A stretch of 64,000 bases of DNA from an uncultured Prevotellaceae bacterium (lineage in GTDB: Bacteria; Bacteroidota; Bacteroidia; Bacteroidales; Bacteroidaceae): NCBI GenBank assembly GCA_902761605.1, contig CACWLC010000003.1, forward strand, positions 33,812 through 97,811. Direction: 5' to 3'. This document shows, piece after piece, positions 43,873 to 54,000 of this stretch. Position numbers and translations under genes: made by a program. The number at the start of each line of letters is the position of its first letter. Position 1 is the first letter of the stretch. The notes under the pieces were generated by a model, which searched no databases, had not been told where the DNA came from, and was given only the letters and a program-made list of their open reading frames with translations.

Positions 43873-44352
43873 TTTCTTATCCTTCTTATTTTTCTTGTTC
43901 TTCTTGCTTTTCTTTACTACAATGGTACTTTCATCCGGCGACATGTCTACAGACTTAAAATGAAACTGATTTTCATTCAGGTTTCGGATTTCATACCTTC
44001 CAGCATTCTTTCCAGTATATTGTTTCCTTAACTTAACAAACTTCTTCTCAGCATCTTTGCGAGTGAGAGCAAAGATAACTATACAGGTGCTGTGAGGCTT
44101 CTTCATCTCATCAGCAAAGTAATCACGTAACTGATGAGAATAACTGTTCCTGCCAAGAAGGAACTTTGTCTTTTTGTCATACCAGACGCTATCAACAGTC
44201 TGTATGTCTGTGAAATATACTACAGAATCGGTAAAGTTGGCCACAAAGCCAAACATATACGCCTTAGGTGTTACCACAGGTGCTGCTGTGGCCTTGAAAG
44301 TTCCAATCATCATCATTGTGATGAGAGGCAAAGTGTATTTCCAAAATTTCAT
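43870..44352 (-). CDS. Uncharacterised secreted protein with Lys-rich tail
   Basis: I do not recognise a family. The 160-residue product has a signal peptide ([20 protein letters not shown], ending ATAAP) and a compact middle part (GFVANFTDSVVYFTDIQTVD; SYSHQLRDYFADEMKK) with aromatic and acidic residues. The last about 20 residues are almost only Lys, Asn and Asp (KKSKKNKKNKKDKK). The start codon shares one base with the stop of the sigma-factor gene (TAATG), so the two are co-transcribed and likely coupled, which is unexpected for a secreted protein. Confidence 0.72.
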   Translation of the reverse strand: MKFWKYTLPLITMMMIGTFKATAAPVVTPKAYMFGFVANFTDSVVYFTDIQTVDSVWYDKKTKFLLGRNSYSHQLRDYFADEMKKPHSTCIVIFALTRKDAEKKFVKLRKQYTGKNAGRYEIRNLNENQFHFKSVDMSPDESTIVVKKSKKNKKNKKDKK

Positions 44353-45212
44353 TATCCTAAAAATGTCTTTAATATTTTATTCTTTGTGCAAGCACGCAGA
44401 CGACGGATTGCTTTCTCCCTTATCTGACGTACGCGTTCACGGGTGAGTCCGAACTTAGTACCTATTTCCTCTAATGTGAGCTCCTGCTGGTTTATGCCAT
44501 AGAATGCTTCTACTACGTTACGCTCTCGTTCATTGAGACATTTCAACGCATTGTTGATCTCTGCCTTCAATGATTCCGCCACCAACTCACGATCTGCCAT
44601 AGGAGCATCATTATTTATCAGCACGTCAAGCAGACTGTTATCTTCTCCGTCAACGAAAGGAGCATCCACAGATACATGATGACCATTGGCACTCATAGCC
44701 TCGTCGATCTTATCCTCAGGGATATCCAACTCTTCCGAGATCTCCTCTACAGATGGCTTACGCTCATTCACCTGCTCAAACTTGTTGAGTACCTTGTTGA
44801 TCTTATTTACTGATCCTACCTGGTTTAGTGGCAAACGAACGATACGGCTCTGTTCCGCGATAGCTTGTAAGATACTCTGACGTATCCACCACACAGCGTA
44901 TGAGATAAACTTGAAACCACGAGTCTCATCAAATTTCTCAGCGGCCTTTATCAGTCCCAGGTTTCCTTCATTTATAAGGTCTGGTAACGAGAGCCCCTGA
45001 TTTTGATACTGCTTAGCCACAGAAACGACAAAACGGAGGTTAGCCTTCGTAAGTCTTTCTAAAGCTTTCCTGTCACCATTGCGAATTTTCTGTGCCAGTT
45101 CCACTTCTTCTTCAACCGTGATCATCTCTTCCTTGCCGATTTCCTGTAGGTATTTATCAAGGGCTTCACTTTCGCGGTTTGTGATCGATTTCGTGATTTT
45201 AAGCTGTCTCAT
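44352..45212 (-). CDS. rpoD: Primary RNA polymerase sigma factor (RpoD/SigA)
   Basis: Sigma-70 factor that gives the RNA polymerase the TTTG/TAnnTTTG preference seen in this window. The 286-residue product lacks the long N-terminal domain of E. coli RpoD, as is usual in Bacteroidota. Region 1.2 [15 protein letters not shown]; region 2 [37 protein letters not shown] and [20 protein letters not shown]; region 3 near 125-190; region 4 [20 protein letters not shown]. All groups of a housekeeping sigma are present. Confidence 0.95.
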   Translation of the reverse strand: MRQLKITKSITNRESEALDKYLQEIGKEEMITVEEEVELAQKIRNGDRKALERLTKANLRFVVSVAKQYQNQGLSLPDLINEGNLGLIKAAEKFDETRGFKFISYAVWWIRQSILQAIAEQSRIVRLPLNQVGSVNKINKVLNKFEQVNERKPSVEEISEELDIPEDKIDEAMSANGHHVSVDAPFVDGEDNSLLDVLINNDAPMADRELVAESLKAEINNALKCLNERERNVVEAFYGINQQELTLEEIGTKFGLTRERVRQIREKAIRRLRACTKNKILKTFLG

Positions 45213-45239
45213 TTCGTTGTTAGTTATTTAGCTAAGGCG

Positions 45240-45271
45240 CAAAGTTACAGCAAATTATCGTAACGACCAAA
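45240..45271 (-). promoter_or_regulatory. rpoD promoter, TTTG-N20-TAACTTTG
   Basis: On the minus strand TTTG (45271-45268) and TAACTTTG (45247-45240) are 20 bp apart, a full match. The -33 box is the end of the T-run of the terminator of the HtrA gene. Confidence 0.8.
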
Positions 45272-45308
45272 AAAAAAGCCGCAAATTTTTACATTTGCGG
45301 GCTTTTTT
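45270..45308 (-). terminator. Terminator of the HtrA-type protease gene
   Basis: CCGCAAAT / ATTTGCGG with a short T/A loop, followed on the minus strand by a run of T. A short T/A-rich microrepeat (CACTATTCACTATTAAC) follows at about 45318. Confidence 0.8.
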
Positions 45309-45345
45309 CCTCAATTTTCACTATTCACTATTAACTAATCACTAA

Positions 45346-46848
45346 TTATTCGTCTTCAAGAGGCACTGCAAAGTAGCCTTTTCTTCCTGTAGGATAGATA
45401 CCCTGTATGTAGAGTACTGGCTCCTTCGACTTAGAGGCGTCCTTCACGATCTTCTGCAGATCATCAATGGCCTTAACACCCTGGTCGTTGACTTTCTGGA
45501 TGATGAATCCCTGAGGCACTCCAGCGTCCTTCAGCTTACCGCCACTTACCTTCATAACCTGCAGACCATAGCCGATATTCAACTGCTCCTTCTGAGAGTC
45601 TGTTACAGGACGGAAGGTTCCTCCAAGAATATCCAGATCCGCATCCTTCACAACCTTTGTATTACCTTTCTCATTCTTCAGAGTGAGTGTAGCGGTCTTC
45701 TTAGACTTTTTGCGCAGATAGGTGATGGTTATCTTGTCGCCAGGACGCTTCTGGGCTATGATATTCTGAAGTTCACCGAACTTTGTTACCTTCTGACCAT
45801 CGATATGGGTGATAACGTCACCTTCCTTCATTCCGGCATCAGCAGCAGCACCATCTTCAATAACATTTGCAACATAGATACCCTCCATAGTACCGAGGTC
45901 TACCTCGTTGCCCTTTTCCTTCTCTGCATCTACATATACATTGACGTCTGATCCCTGAATACCAATCATCGCACGTTGAACATTACCATATTTCTTCAGA
46001 TCGTCTACTACCTTATTCATAATAGTAGTAGGTATAGCAAAGCCATAACCGATGTTCGAACCTGTCTGAGAATAAATCATCGCATTAATACCGATGAGGG
46101 CACCATTGGTGTTTACAAGGGCACCACCTGAGTTACCCTGATTGATAGCAGCGTCTGTCTGTATCATTGATGACACACCCTGCCCCATAGAACGTGCCTT
46201 TGCAGAAACGATACCTGCTGTTACGGTATTATTCAGTCCCAGAGGGTTACCTACTGCAAGAACCCACTCGCCAACCTTTACATCGTCAGAGTTTGCAATC
46301 TGTATTGCTGGCAGATTCTTTGCGTCGATCTTGATGAGAGCGAGGTCTGTAGTGGCATCTGCTCCGATAATACGTGCAGAGTATTCCTTATTGTCATTGA
46401 GGGTTACCATAAGTTCGTCAGCACCATCAACAACGTGATTATTTGTTACGATATATCCATCTGTTGAGATGATAACACCTGATCCGGCACCAACTCGTTT
46501 AGGAGTCTGTACCTGACGTTGACGTTTCCCACCATTACCCTGGCCTTGTCCTCTTCCGAAGAATCCTCCGAAAGGATCAGAGAAGAAATCCTCGAAAGGA
46601 TCAGAATATTCCACTGTCTGTACCTTTGAGTTCTGGGTGTTCTTGATGTATACCACACATGGCAGAGCTTTCTCTGCAGCGAAAGTGAGGTCTACAGGTT
46701 GTCCTGCAGGCATAGATGTCACAACAGGTGACTGAGCAGGAGTAGTGGCAGCGTTAGTCTTGTTGAATGCAACAACAGACAATACGAGTGCTACAGCGCA
46801 TACGGCTGGAGTAGCTACATTTACAATTTTTTTCATATTTGCGTTCAT
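45346..46848 (-). CDS. Do/HtrA family periplasmic serine protease
   Basis: DegP/DegQ-like protease-chaperone of the periplasm, 500 residues. Signal-like N-terminus (VATPAVCAVALVLSVVAF). Catalytic triad: His138 (TNNHVVDGAD), Asp168 (DATTDLALIKID) and Ser240 (INQGNSGGALVN). Two PDZ domains follow (from about 310: GIYVANVIEDGAAADAGM, and from about 420: GLQVMKVSGGKLKDAGV). A Gly/Gln-rich loop (GRGQGQGNGGKRQRQ) at about 98-112 corresponds to the LA loop. ATG 46848 or the fifth-codon ATG at 46836 are both possible starts. Single gene with own promoter. Confidence 0.92.
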   Translation of the reverse strand: MNANMKKIVNVATPAVCAVALVLSVVAFNKTNAATTPAQSPVVTSMPAGQPVDLTFAAEKALPCVVYIKNTQNSKVQTVEYSDPFEDFFSDPFGGFFGRGQGQGNGGKRQRQVQTPKRVGAGSGVIISTDGYIVTNNHVVDGADELMVTLNDNKEYSARIIGADATTDLALIKIDAKNLPAIQIANSDDVKVGEWVLAVGNPLGLNNTVTAGIVSAKARSMGQGVSSMIQTDAAINQGNSGGALVNTNGALIGINAMIYSQTGSNIGYGFAIPTTIMNKVVDDLKKYGNVQRAMIGIQGSDVNVYVDAEKEKGNEVDLGTMEGIYVANVIEDGAAADAGMKEGDVITHIDGQKVTKFGELQNIIAQKRPGDKITITYLRKKSKKTATLTLKNEKGNTKVVKDADLDILGGTFRPVTDSQKEQLNIGYGLQVMKVSGGKLKDAGVPQGFIIQKVNDQGVKAIDDLQKIVKDASKSKEPVLYIQGIYPTGRKGYFAVPLEDE

Positions 46849-46924
46849 TTTGTTATGATTTTAAATTCAACATCTTATTAACTCTGGACAATGCAATATA
46901 CAGTGTGTCCGTTGTTTTCGAGTG

Positions 46925-46932
46925 CAAAGATA
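46925..46932 (-). promoter_or_regulatory. HtrA-gene promoter, -7 box TATCTTTG
   Basis: Minus-strand TATCTTTG followed by CACTCG; leader about 70 nt. A TTTGTC lies about 24 bp upstream. The space from here to the RNase P promoter at 47149 (about 216 bp, AT-rich) shows nothing else I can name. Confidence 0.7.
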
Positions 46933-47148
46933 GGTGCATTTTTTGTTAAACTGACAAATTGTCTTGATAATTTGTCCCATTTTAACACTTCTGCCAATGA
47001 TTTAAAAGCTATTTGCGTTTAACACTTCAAATCTTAAATAGTAGACAAATTTAAGAATTATTGCATATTTTAGTTGATGATTTGCAATTATGTATAGAGG
47101 AAGATATAATTCTTCCAACCATAATTTCCTTATTTCGATAAAAATGTC

Positions 47149-47156
47149 TACCTTTG
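47149..47156 (+). promoter_or_regulatory. RNase P RNA promoter, -7 box TACCTTTG
   Basis: TACCTTTG followed by CACCCG, so transcription starts at about the first base of the P1 stem at 47163. Confidence 0.75.
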
Positions 47157-47162
47157 CACCCG

Positions 47163-47511
47163 AAAACACTGTTTCGGCTTGTCGCTGGCCTATATGTCAG
47201 AGGAAAGTCCGGGCAGCATAGGGCGCTCCACTTCTGAAAGTAGAAGCTATTGGTGACAGTAGGTGCCGGCAGAAGAGAATGACCGCTCAGCAATGAGTAA
47301 GGGTGAGAAGGTGGTGTAAGAGACCACCAGCCTGCGGGTGATCGCAGGGCTGTGCCGACTGGAGGCTGCAAGTTCATGTATACCGTCGTCATATAGGGTA
47401 GCCCGCCCGAGCATAGCACGATGGAGGGTAGAACGCTAGAGCCATGAGGTGACTTATGGAGTAGATAGATGACAGGCTAAAACAGAACCCGGCTTACGGA
47501 GACAGTGTTTT
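47163..47511 (+). ncRNA. rnpB: RNase P RNA
   Basis: Catalytic RNA that matures tRNA 5' ends. The ends pair as P1: AAAACACTGT (47163-47172) with ACAGTGTTTT (47502-47511). Conserved boxes: AGAGGAAAGTCCGGGC near 47199 (CR I), and ACAGAACCCGGCTTA near 47483 (CR V). About 349 nt, bacterial A type length. A T-rich tail (TCTTTTTCT) follows P1 and can serve as the terminator. Confidence 0.95.
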
Positions 47512-47591
47512 CTTTTTCTATAGTATTTTAGACATTGTATAAATTGAGCATGATTTCTGCAAAAAAACTTGCAGAATTATTTTTTTTTCTC

Positions 47592-47599
47592 TATCTTTG
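47592..47599 (+). promoter_or_regulatory. Rubrerythrin promoter, -7 box TATCTTTG
   Basis: TATCTTTG with CTTG 20 bp upstream (47568-47571); leader about 34 nt to the ATG at 47640. A longer reading frame from 47535 would start before the promoter. Confidence 0.75.
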
Positions 47600-47639
47600 T
47601 CGTCGAATACTTTTTTTAATTACTAAACAAATAACTTTT

Positions 47640-48197
47640 ATGAAGAAGAAATTCATTTGCGCCGTTTGTGGATATATCTATGAAGGCGATGCAGCTCCCG
47701 AGAAGTGTCCAGTATGTAAGGCTCCTGCTTCAAAGTTCTCTGAACTCCAGGATACAGGTGACGTTACTTATGCAACTGTTCATAAGATTGGTGATGGTAA
47801 GCCTGAGGGTGTTAGTGAGGAGATGATCAATGACCTGCGTGCTCATTTCAATGGTGAGTGTAGTGAAGTTGGTCAGTATCTGGCAATGGCTCGTCAGGCA
47901 GATCGTGAGGGTTATCCCGAGATTGCTGAGGCATTCAAGCGTTATGCTTTCGAGGAGGCAGATCATGCTTCACGTTTCGCTGAGCTGCTCGGTGAGGTTG
48001 TTTGGGACACGAAGACCAATCTGGAGAAGCGTGCTGCTGCAGAGGCAGGTGCTTGTGAGGATAAGTTCCGTATCGCTAAGAACGCAAAGGCTGCTGGTTT
48101 CGATGCTATCCACGACACTGTTCATGAGATGGCAAAGGACGAGGCTCGTCATGGAGCAGGCTTCGCAGGACTGCTGAAGCGTTACTTTGGAAAGTAA
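47640..48197 (+). CDS. Reverse rubrerythrin (N-terminal rubredoxin domain)
   Basis: Non-heme iron peroxidase protecting against peroxide. In the 185-residue product the rubredoxin-like part comes first ([20 protein letters not shown] with CxxC pairs, residues 5-25), and the four-helix diiron domain follows with ligand motifs [24 protein letters not shown] and [10 protein letters not shown]. Classical rubrerythrin has the opposite order. The start at 47640 follows from the promoter. Confidence 0.9.
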   Translation: MKKKFICAVCGYIYEGDAAPEKCPVCKAPASKFSELQDTGDVTYATVHKIGDGKPEGVSEEMINDLRAHFNGECSEVGQYLAMARQADREGYPEIAEAFKRYAFEEADHASRFAELLGEVVWDTKTNLEKRAAAEAGACEDKFRIAKNAKAAGFDAIHDTVHEMAKDEARHGAGFAGLLKRYFGK

Positions 48198-48237
48198 GGA
48201 TACAATAAATCTGAGAATAATCCGTTTTGTACATAGT

Positions 48238-49581
48238 ATGAAACGGATTTTTTATATCCTCATAGTGTTTCTGATGGTAGCTTGTGCTGATGATGACAGT
48301 TTTAGTACAAGCAGTAGTCTTCGTCTGTCTTTCTCTGCAGATACCATCAGTCTCGACACAATATTCTCGCGTACCCCTTCGTCTACTTACACCTTCTGGG
48401 TGTATAACAACAATGATGACGGCTTGCGTATTACCGATGTTCATCTTAATCGCAGAAATCAGACAGGCTTCCGAGTGAATGTTGATGGTTCTTATCTCGA
48501 TAATAGTCTTGGTTCTCAGGTGAACGATATCGAGATACGTCATAACGACAGCATTCTTGTGTTTGTAGAAATTACATCACCACTGTCATCACAGTCAGAG
48601 CCGAAGTTAATAGAGGATGATCTTGTCTTTATCCTTGAGAGCGGCCAGCAACAGAAAGTGAATCTTCGTGCTTGGACGTGGAATGCTGAAAAACTATATG
48701 ACCCTGTGATAGTAGGTGAACAACTAATAGAGTCGTCTACACCTATTATTATATATGGTAATATGACTATTCCTGAGGGTGCAAGTCTTACTCTCCGAAA
48801 CACCACACTTTTCTTTCACGATAAGTCAGGTATCGAAGTATTTGGAGACCTTTCCATTGAGAATTGCCTGTTACGTGGCGACAGATTAGACCGTATGTTC
48901 TCTAATCTGCCTTACGATCGTGTAAGCGGACAGTGGAGTGGGATTCATTTTTATGAGTCTGCACTTAATGGAGTCATTAAAAACTCAGAGATACGTAATG
49001 CATGTAATGCTATCGTGCTCGACTCTGCAGCTCTTGATACCACAAAAGTTCGTCTTGCAATGAAAAAAAGTATCGTTCACAATGCAATGGGATATGGTCT
49101 GATGGCTGTAAATTCTTCGATATCTCTGGAAGACTGTCAGTTTACCAACACCCTTGGCGATTGTGTCTCAATTATTGGTGGTGTAGCAGATATCACTCAC
49201 TGCACACTGGCGCAGTTCTATCCTTTCACAGCAGAGAGTGGTGTTGCTCTGAGTTTTACGAACTTCAACGGCACATCCGACATCCCACTTCTGCGTCTTA
49301 ATTGCAGCGCGTCGATTATTACAGGTTATAAGGAAGACGTACTTTTGGGTGGTGTAAGGGATACTGTTGCCGCTTTCGAATATTGTTTCTCAAACACTCT
49401 TCTGCGAACGCCAAAAGTGACTACTGCCGACAGTGTCCGTTTCAAAAATGTCATCTGGGAAACGCCTAAAGACTCTATACAGGGAAAGAAACACTTCCTT
49501 GTCATCGACGAGAAAAACCTATATTACGATTTCCACCTCGATTCTCTTTCTACCGCCAAGGGTTTAGGCTGCTATTACTAG
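48238..49581 (+). CDS. Lipoprotein with right-handed beta-helix-like region
   Basis: Putative surface or periplasmic lipoprotein, 447 residues. A lipobox (FLMVAC, Cys at residue 16) ends the signal peptide. Residues 25-150 look like an Ig/beta-sandwich domain (TYTFWVYNNNDDGLRI); residues 160-380 have the short repeated strand pattern of a right-handed parallel beta-helix (IIIYGNMTIPEGASLTLRN; GVIKNSEIRNACNAI; GISLEDC-like turns), as in carbohydrate-active or adhesin-like proteins. Function unknown. The stop overlaps the convergent cdd stop (CTAG). Confidence 0.75.
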   Translation: MKRIFYILIVFLMVACADDDSFSTSSSLRLSFSADTISLDTIFSRTPSSTYTFWVYNNNDDGLRITDVHLNRRNQTGFRVNVDGSYLDNSLGSQVNDIEIRHNDSILVFVEITSPLSSQSEPKLIEDDLVFILESGQQQKVNLRAWTWNAEKLYDPVIVGEQLIESSTPIIIYGNMTIPEGASLTLRNTTLFFHDKSGIEVFGDLSIENCLLRGDRLDRMFSNLPYDRVSGQWSGIHFYESALNGVIKNSEIRNACNAIVLDSAALDTTKVRLAMKKSIVHNAMGYGLMAVNSSISLEDCQFTNTLGDCVSIIGGVADITHCTLAQFYPFTAESGVALSFTNFNGTSDIPLLRLNCSASIITGYKEDVLLGGVRDTVAAFEYCFSNTLLRTPKVTTADSVRFKNVIWETPKDSIQGKKHFLVIDEKNLYYDFHLDSLSTAKGLGCYY

Positions 49582-50051
49582 AACTCTGAGAATGTGAGTG
49601 GCATCAGCGGACGTATGCCATCAACCACGTATACGTACTTACGACCATAGAGCAGGATACGAATCGGATGACCGGCACGTGTCTCACTCTCTATGATCAC
49701 CTGACGGCAAGAACCGCAAGGACCTGTAGGCTCTTCTGTGAGTTCTCCGTCAGTACCTCTTGCTGCTATCGCCAGAAGACTGACACCAACCTCAGGATAC
49801 TGTGCTCCTGCATAGAAGAGAGCTGTACGCTCAGCACACAGCCCAGAGGGATAGGCTGCATTCTCCTGGTTACAACCGGCTAACTCCACACCGTTGTCAA
49901 GCTTTACAGCTGCTCCTACATGAAACTTAGAGTAGGGGGCATAACTGCGGTTTGTGGCATCGATAGCCATCTCAACAATATGCTTCTCGTCAGATGTAAG
50001 TTCATCCATCTGACAGACCTTTACTACGGATTTTAGTTCAATTTCTTGCAT
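49578..50051 (-). CDS. cdd: Cytidine deaminase
   Basis: Deaminates cytidine/deoxycytidine to uridine, a pyrimidine salvage enzyme. The 157-residue product has the zinc site: SGLCAERTALF (Cys72, Glu74) and GPCGSCRQ (two further Cys near 109-112). The SYAPYSKFHVGAAV entry motif is also present. ATG 50051 is used because the promoter box lies at 50071-50078; an upstream in-frame ATG at 50093 is before that box. Confidence 0.93.
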   Translation of the reverse strand: MQEIELKSVVKVCQMDELTSDEKHIVEMAIDATNRSYAPYSKFHVGAAVKLDNGVELAGCNQENAAYPSGLCAERTALFYAGAQYPEVGVSLLAIAARGTDGELTEEPTGPCGSCRQVIIESETRAGHPIRILLYGRKYVYVVDGIRPLMPLTFSEF

Positions 50052-50070
50052 AGATAGGTAATAATTTCTG

Positions 50071-50078
50071 CAAAAATA
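50071..50078 (-). promoter_or_regulatory. cdd promoter, -7 box TATTTTTG
   Basis: Minus-strand TATTTTTG followed by CAG; leader about 13 nt. It is back-to-back with the promoter of the next gene, 43 bp away. Confidence 0.65.
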
Positions 50079-50121
50079 CAACTTTTTTATCAATAAACAT
50101 TATTTTATTGGAAAATAAATG

Positions 50122-50129
50122 TTAATTTT
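50122..50129 (+). promoter_or_regulatory. Glucosaminidase-gene promoter, -7 box TAATTTTG
   Basis: TAATTTTG followed by CAGTC; the first ATG (50136) lies 7 bp after the box, so the transcript would start at or near it. ATG 50145 (MKKTVLTIAG) is an alternative start. Confidence 0.55.
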
Positions 50130-50135
50130 GCAGTC

Positions 50136-51059
50136 ATGAAAGATATGAAGAAAACAGTATTGACAATTGCAGGCTGTTTTTTGGTGACAGTATGCTCTAC
50201 TGCTCAGATGCGGTGGAACCAGAGATATCAGCAGTATATCGACCAGTATAAGGATATTGCCATCGAGCAGATGAAACGTTGGAAGATTCCAGCTTCTATA
50301 ACACTTGCCCAGGGACTCTTTGAGAGTGGTGCAGGCCAGAGTCGTCTTGCCGTACAAGGTAATAACCACTTCGGAATAAAGTGTAACGGATGGGATGGAC
50401 GTAAGATCTATGAGGATGATGATGCCAACAATGAGTGCTTCAGGTCTTATAGCTCAGCCTTCCAGTCGTATGAGGATCACTCCCGATTCCTGGCAAGCGG
50501 AAAGAGATATGCATCGCTGTTTGATCTTGAGATAACTGATTATAAGGGTTGGGCAAAGGGGCTTAAGGCTGCTGGATATGCCACAAACCCTCAATATGCC
50601 AGCAAACTGATAGAACTTATCCAGCTTTACAAGCTCTACCAGTATGATACCGCTAAGGGATATGACAAGTTTATGTTTGAGCATACCAAAGATCATGGTG
50701 TCAGCAGTGCAGCCCTTCATCCCATTAAGATCTTCAATAAGAACTATTATCTTATTGCCCGTAGTGGAGATACTTTTGAATCTATAGGTCAGGAGATAGG
50801 TATCAGCTATAAGAAGATTGCCAAATATAATGAGCGCGACAAGCGTGACCAGCTGGAAGAGGGTGAGATAGTATGGCTGAAGAAGAAACAGAAGAAGGCT
50901 CCAAAGGATTATAAGGGCCGTCTGCATTATGTCCGTGCTGGAGAGTCGATGTACTCTATCTCTCAGAAATATGGCATCCGCCTTAAGAGTCTCTATAAAA
51001 TGAATGGTCTAAATCCTGATCATACCATTCAGGTAGGCGACGGACTGAGACTGAGATGA
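50136..51059 (+). CDS. Glucosaminidase-domain protein with two LysM repeats
   Basis: Peptidoglycan hydrolase candidate of 307 residues. Signal peptide (MKKTVLTIAGCFLVTVCSTAQ), then a mannosyl-glycoprotein endo-beta-N-acetylglucosaminidase (GH73-like) domain: YKDIAIEQMKRWKIPASITL, AQGLFESGAGQSRLAVQGNN with the catalytic Glu, HFGIKCNGWDG and FRSYSSAFQSYEDHSRFL. Two C-terminal LysM repeats (about 205-245 and 260-307) would hold it on peptidoglycan. It acts in the periplasm or at the cell surface. Confidence 0.9.
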   Translation: MKDMKKTVLTIAGCFLVTVCSTAQMRWNQRYQQYIDQYKDIAIEQMKRWKIPASITLAQGLFESGAGQSRLAVQGNNHFGIKCNGWDGRKIYEDDDANNECFRSYSSAFQSYEDHSRFLASGKRYASLFDLEITDYKGWAKGLKAAGYATNPQYASKLIELIQLYKLYQYDTAKGYDKFMFEHTKDHGVSSAALHPIKIFNKNYYLIARSGDTFESIGQEIGISYKKIAKYNERDKRDQLEEGEIVWLKKKQKKAPKDYKGRLHYVRAGESMYSISQKYGIRLKSLYKMNGLNPDHTIQVGDGLRLR

Positions 51060-51083
51060 TGTAAGATGTAAGAGGGAAGAAGG

Positions 51084-54000
51084 CTATTTTGATTTTTCTT
51101 TCCTCTTTTTCTTTTTCTTCGTTGAGAAGAGATCCTTCAAACCATTGAAATCCTTCTTCATAATCACACCAATACCCTGAGTGTTGAGTGATGACTTCGT
51201 GAAGTATCTGTCATTAGTCTGATTATATACCTTCAGTGCGAGGTTTCCGTTGGGGAAGAGCAGATACTGAAGGTCGAAATCACCAATAAACGATGGTGTC
51301 GCCTGACGGGCATTATCACGATATCCGAACTGTCCGTTTAGCAACAGACGGTTATTCAGCATCCTTCCGCTGATAAGTCCTTCATACTCCGCATTATGCC
51401 AGCCTTCATTACCTGTAGAGATATTGGCTCCGAAGTTCCAGTTGTCGGTTTTGATAACAGTGCTCAACAAGGTGTTAATCTGAGTAGAGAGTGTACCTGA
51501 AAGGAAACTCTGCATGGCCAGTGTAGTACGGTCTGACTGATCTGTGCCGGAGTTGTTTGCTCCCTGATTATAGAATCGTCCGATACCCAACAGATAGAGC
51601 ACCTGCTGGTTCATCTCTTGCTGTCCGTTGATGATAGAACGTACCATCTGTTGTTCGTCGGCATTCACAGTAGGCATCTCGAGGTCGAATTCCACCTTTG
51701 GAGAGTTCGGCATTCCTCCGATGTTCATCAGACAGTTCACACGTATGGTGTTCGATGCGAAGCTGTTACCTATATTAAGGTCTGACAGTGATACACCATT
51801 CACTGTATATACCGCCTGCAGATTGAGAGCCGCATTATATGGATCGCCTCCAAACACGATTGTTCCTCCACGATTGAAGGTGAAGTTCTTCTTGATGATA
51901 TTCTGTATGGTGATGCCGTATGTGCCATGATCTACGGTATAGGTGCCGAACATATTAAACGGTCCTTTATTATGGAATATAGCTCTGATGGTACCTTCAC
52001 CATTAAGAGTGATATAGTCGCTGGTATTCGCATCCATCAGTATCCTCATTGTGGCATCGGGGGTACAGTTTACAAGGAAGTTTATATATATATCCGTTGG
52101 GATGTCAATCTCTTCTTCCGATATTCTTTTTCCTTCATCCGCTTTTCCGACTGCTGCTTCTGTCTTACTTCCTGAGCCCCACTCAATAAACTCCTGGTTG
52201 CTGATGGCATCCGGTGATGACGCGTTATACACGAAGACAGTGTTCTTCTGTGGGGTGACATTGCAGTCGATTACCACCTCTCCTGAACGTCCATGAATAG
52301 CCACATCGCCAGAGGCATATACCGTTCCGTAGAACGACGACTCTCCGAAATCCCTGAAATCGTATGCCAGAAGATTATCTGCCTCTACAAAGAGATCGTA
52401 GGTCATGCTCGTAAGATGCTTGTGGTGTATTCCTCCACTCAGTGTTCCTTTATTTCCGTCAGCATCGTAAACAGCCATCTGGTGCAGTTCTATCTCGTCG
52501 GGTATGAAGTTCACTGTGTCATTGGTGAGGGTATATGTGGTGTTGAGTGCTGTCACCTCTGCCTTGCCTTCGTCTATGATAAGCTGTCCTGTGAGGTTGA
52601 TATTGTCGAGTGTTCCTGCAAGACGCACATCACCATGCCCTTGACCTGTTATAGACGAGAGGAAGGTCTTCGTGAAGTTATGCATGAAGTCAAGATATGT
52701 ACCGTCGGCACTTATCTGAAGGTCTATGGTGTTGTATGTTGGCGACACATATCCGTTGACGAATGTCTTCGAGTTAAGTCCGTCATCTGCTATAGCGTCG
52801 ATATCTATTTGGCCACGTTCCTTTATCCATGCTGCTTCGGCATAGAGGGTACCCATGTGACCTCGCTCAAACTTAAAGTCGTCAACCACGATATCCGCAT
52901 TCATCGCGAAATCTCCGAATGGCGCCACCACAGTAGCGCTGCCGGATGCTCTTCCGCTAAACTCCACACTGTGGAAGTTTACGAGATCGAGGATATATGC
53001 TACTTCCATTTCGTTAAGGTCCACTGTTATGGTGTCTTCTCGCGATGCTGTTGCCTTTCCGTCGATGATAAGGTGCTGCTGACCATTATTTATGGTGAAC
53101 TGGTTTACGTATAGCTTATCGGCATTATATATGATGTCCGATGTCTCCACAGCCCATGTGGCACCATTGAGAATCAGGTGTGATGGCTGTACCCTGATAT
53201 GTGCCTCCGGCTGATTGGCATTGTTCTTATAGAGACTTGTAATAAGATTCAGGTTGCCGCTGAAATCATCTTTGCTGGCATTGTTCTTAAACGCCAGCGA
53301 TATGGTGAGATTATTGTCTGATGCCACAGCTTTCAGCGAGAGATCTATCTTACTTCCATCGTCCATGATCTTATTGAGGGCAACATCTCCCTTGATACTG
53401 TCGGAAGGTGTTGTAATGACGATATTTCCATTTGTATAGCGGCTGCCGTCGTATGTGATATCAGGTATGAGTCCTTCCAGATTGATTGTCTTCGTATTGT
53501 CATTCACACGTGCTCTCAAGGTCACAGGGTTGGCAATGCTTATATTCATGCCCAACAGCTTCTGCAGCCAGTCTGTCTTAAACACTTGAAGTCGCAAATT
53601 GAAGTTATTACCTGACTCTTTCTTCACCTGAGGCAGTCCTGGTAGTGTGGGTAATGCTGATGCCACGAAGTTGATGATGCTTTGGGATAGGGTTGTGTGT
53701 TCAAACTCTCCTTTGATCTCTGCCTTTGCAAAGTCGCTGACGAGTGTCACATAGTGCAGGTCGTCTTCAAAGCCGGAGGTGAGATACAGGTTGTCGAGGT
53801 TATACTGATTGCCGTTTTCTTCCACCATCGAGAAATTGCTGATTCTCAGTTTTCCTTGGGCATCGTTGATGGTCTTTGCCGTAAGGTCGGCATCGAGGTT
53901 GGCGGCGAATATGGCATCGCCCCAGTTGTCGGATAGTTTTAAGGCCTTAGGTGCCAGATGATTCAGCACTCCTTTTATGTTAATACTGTTAGTGGCTCCT

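Noticed and set aside
46933-47148. Possible small gene or RNA between the HtrA promoter and rnpB
   Set aside because: AT-rich, without a sustained open frame, hairpin-T-run or promoter match beyond those listed.
47535-47639. Upstream start for rubrerythrin
   Set aside because: It lies before the promoter TATCTTTG at 47592, and the extra residues are not family-like.
52293-53114. A 273-codon plus-strand open frame within tamB
   Set aside because: It is antisense to the TamB gene, Cys/Val-rich and without recognisable domain.
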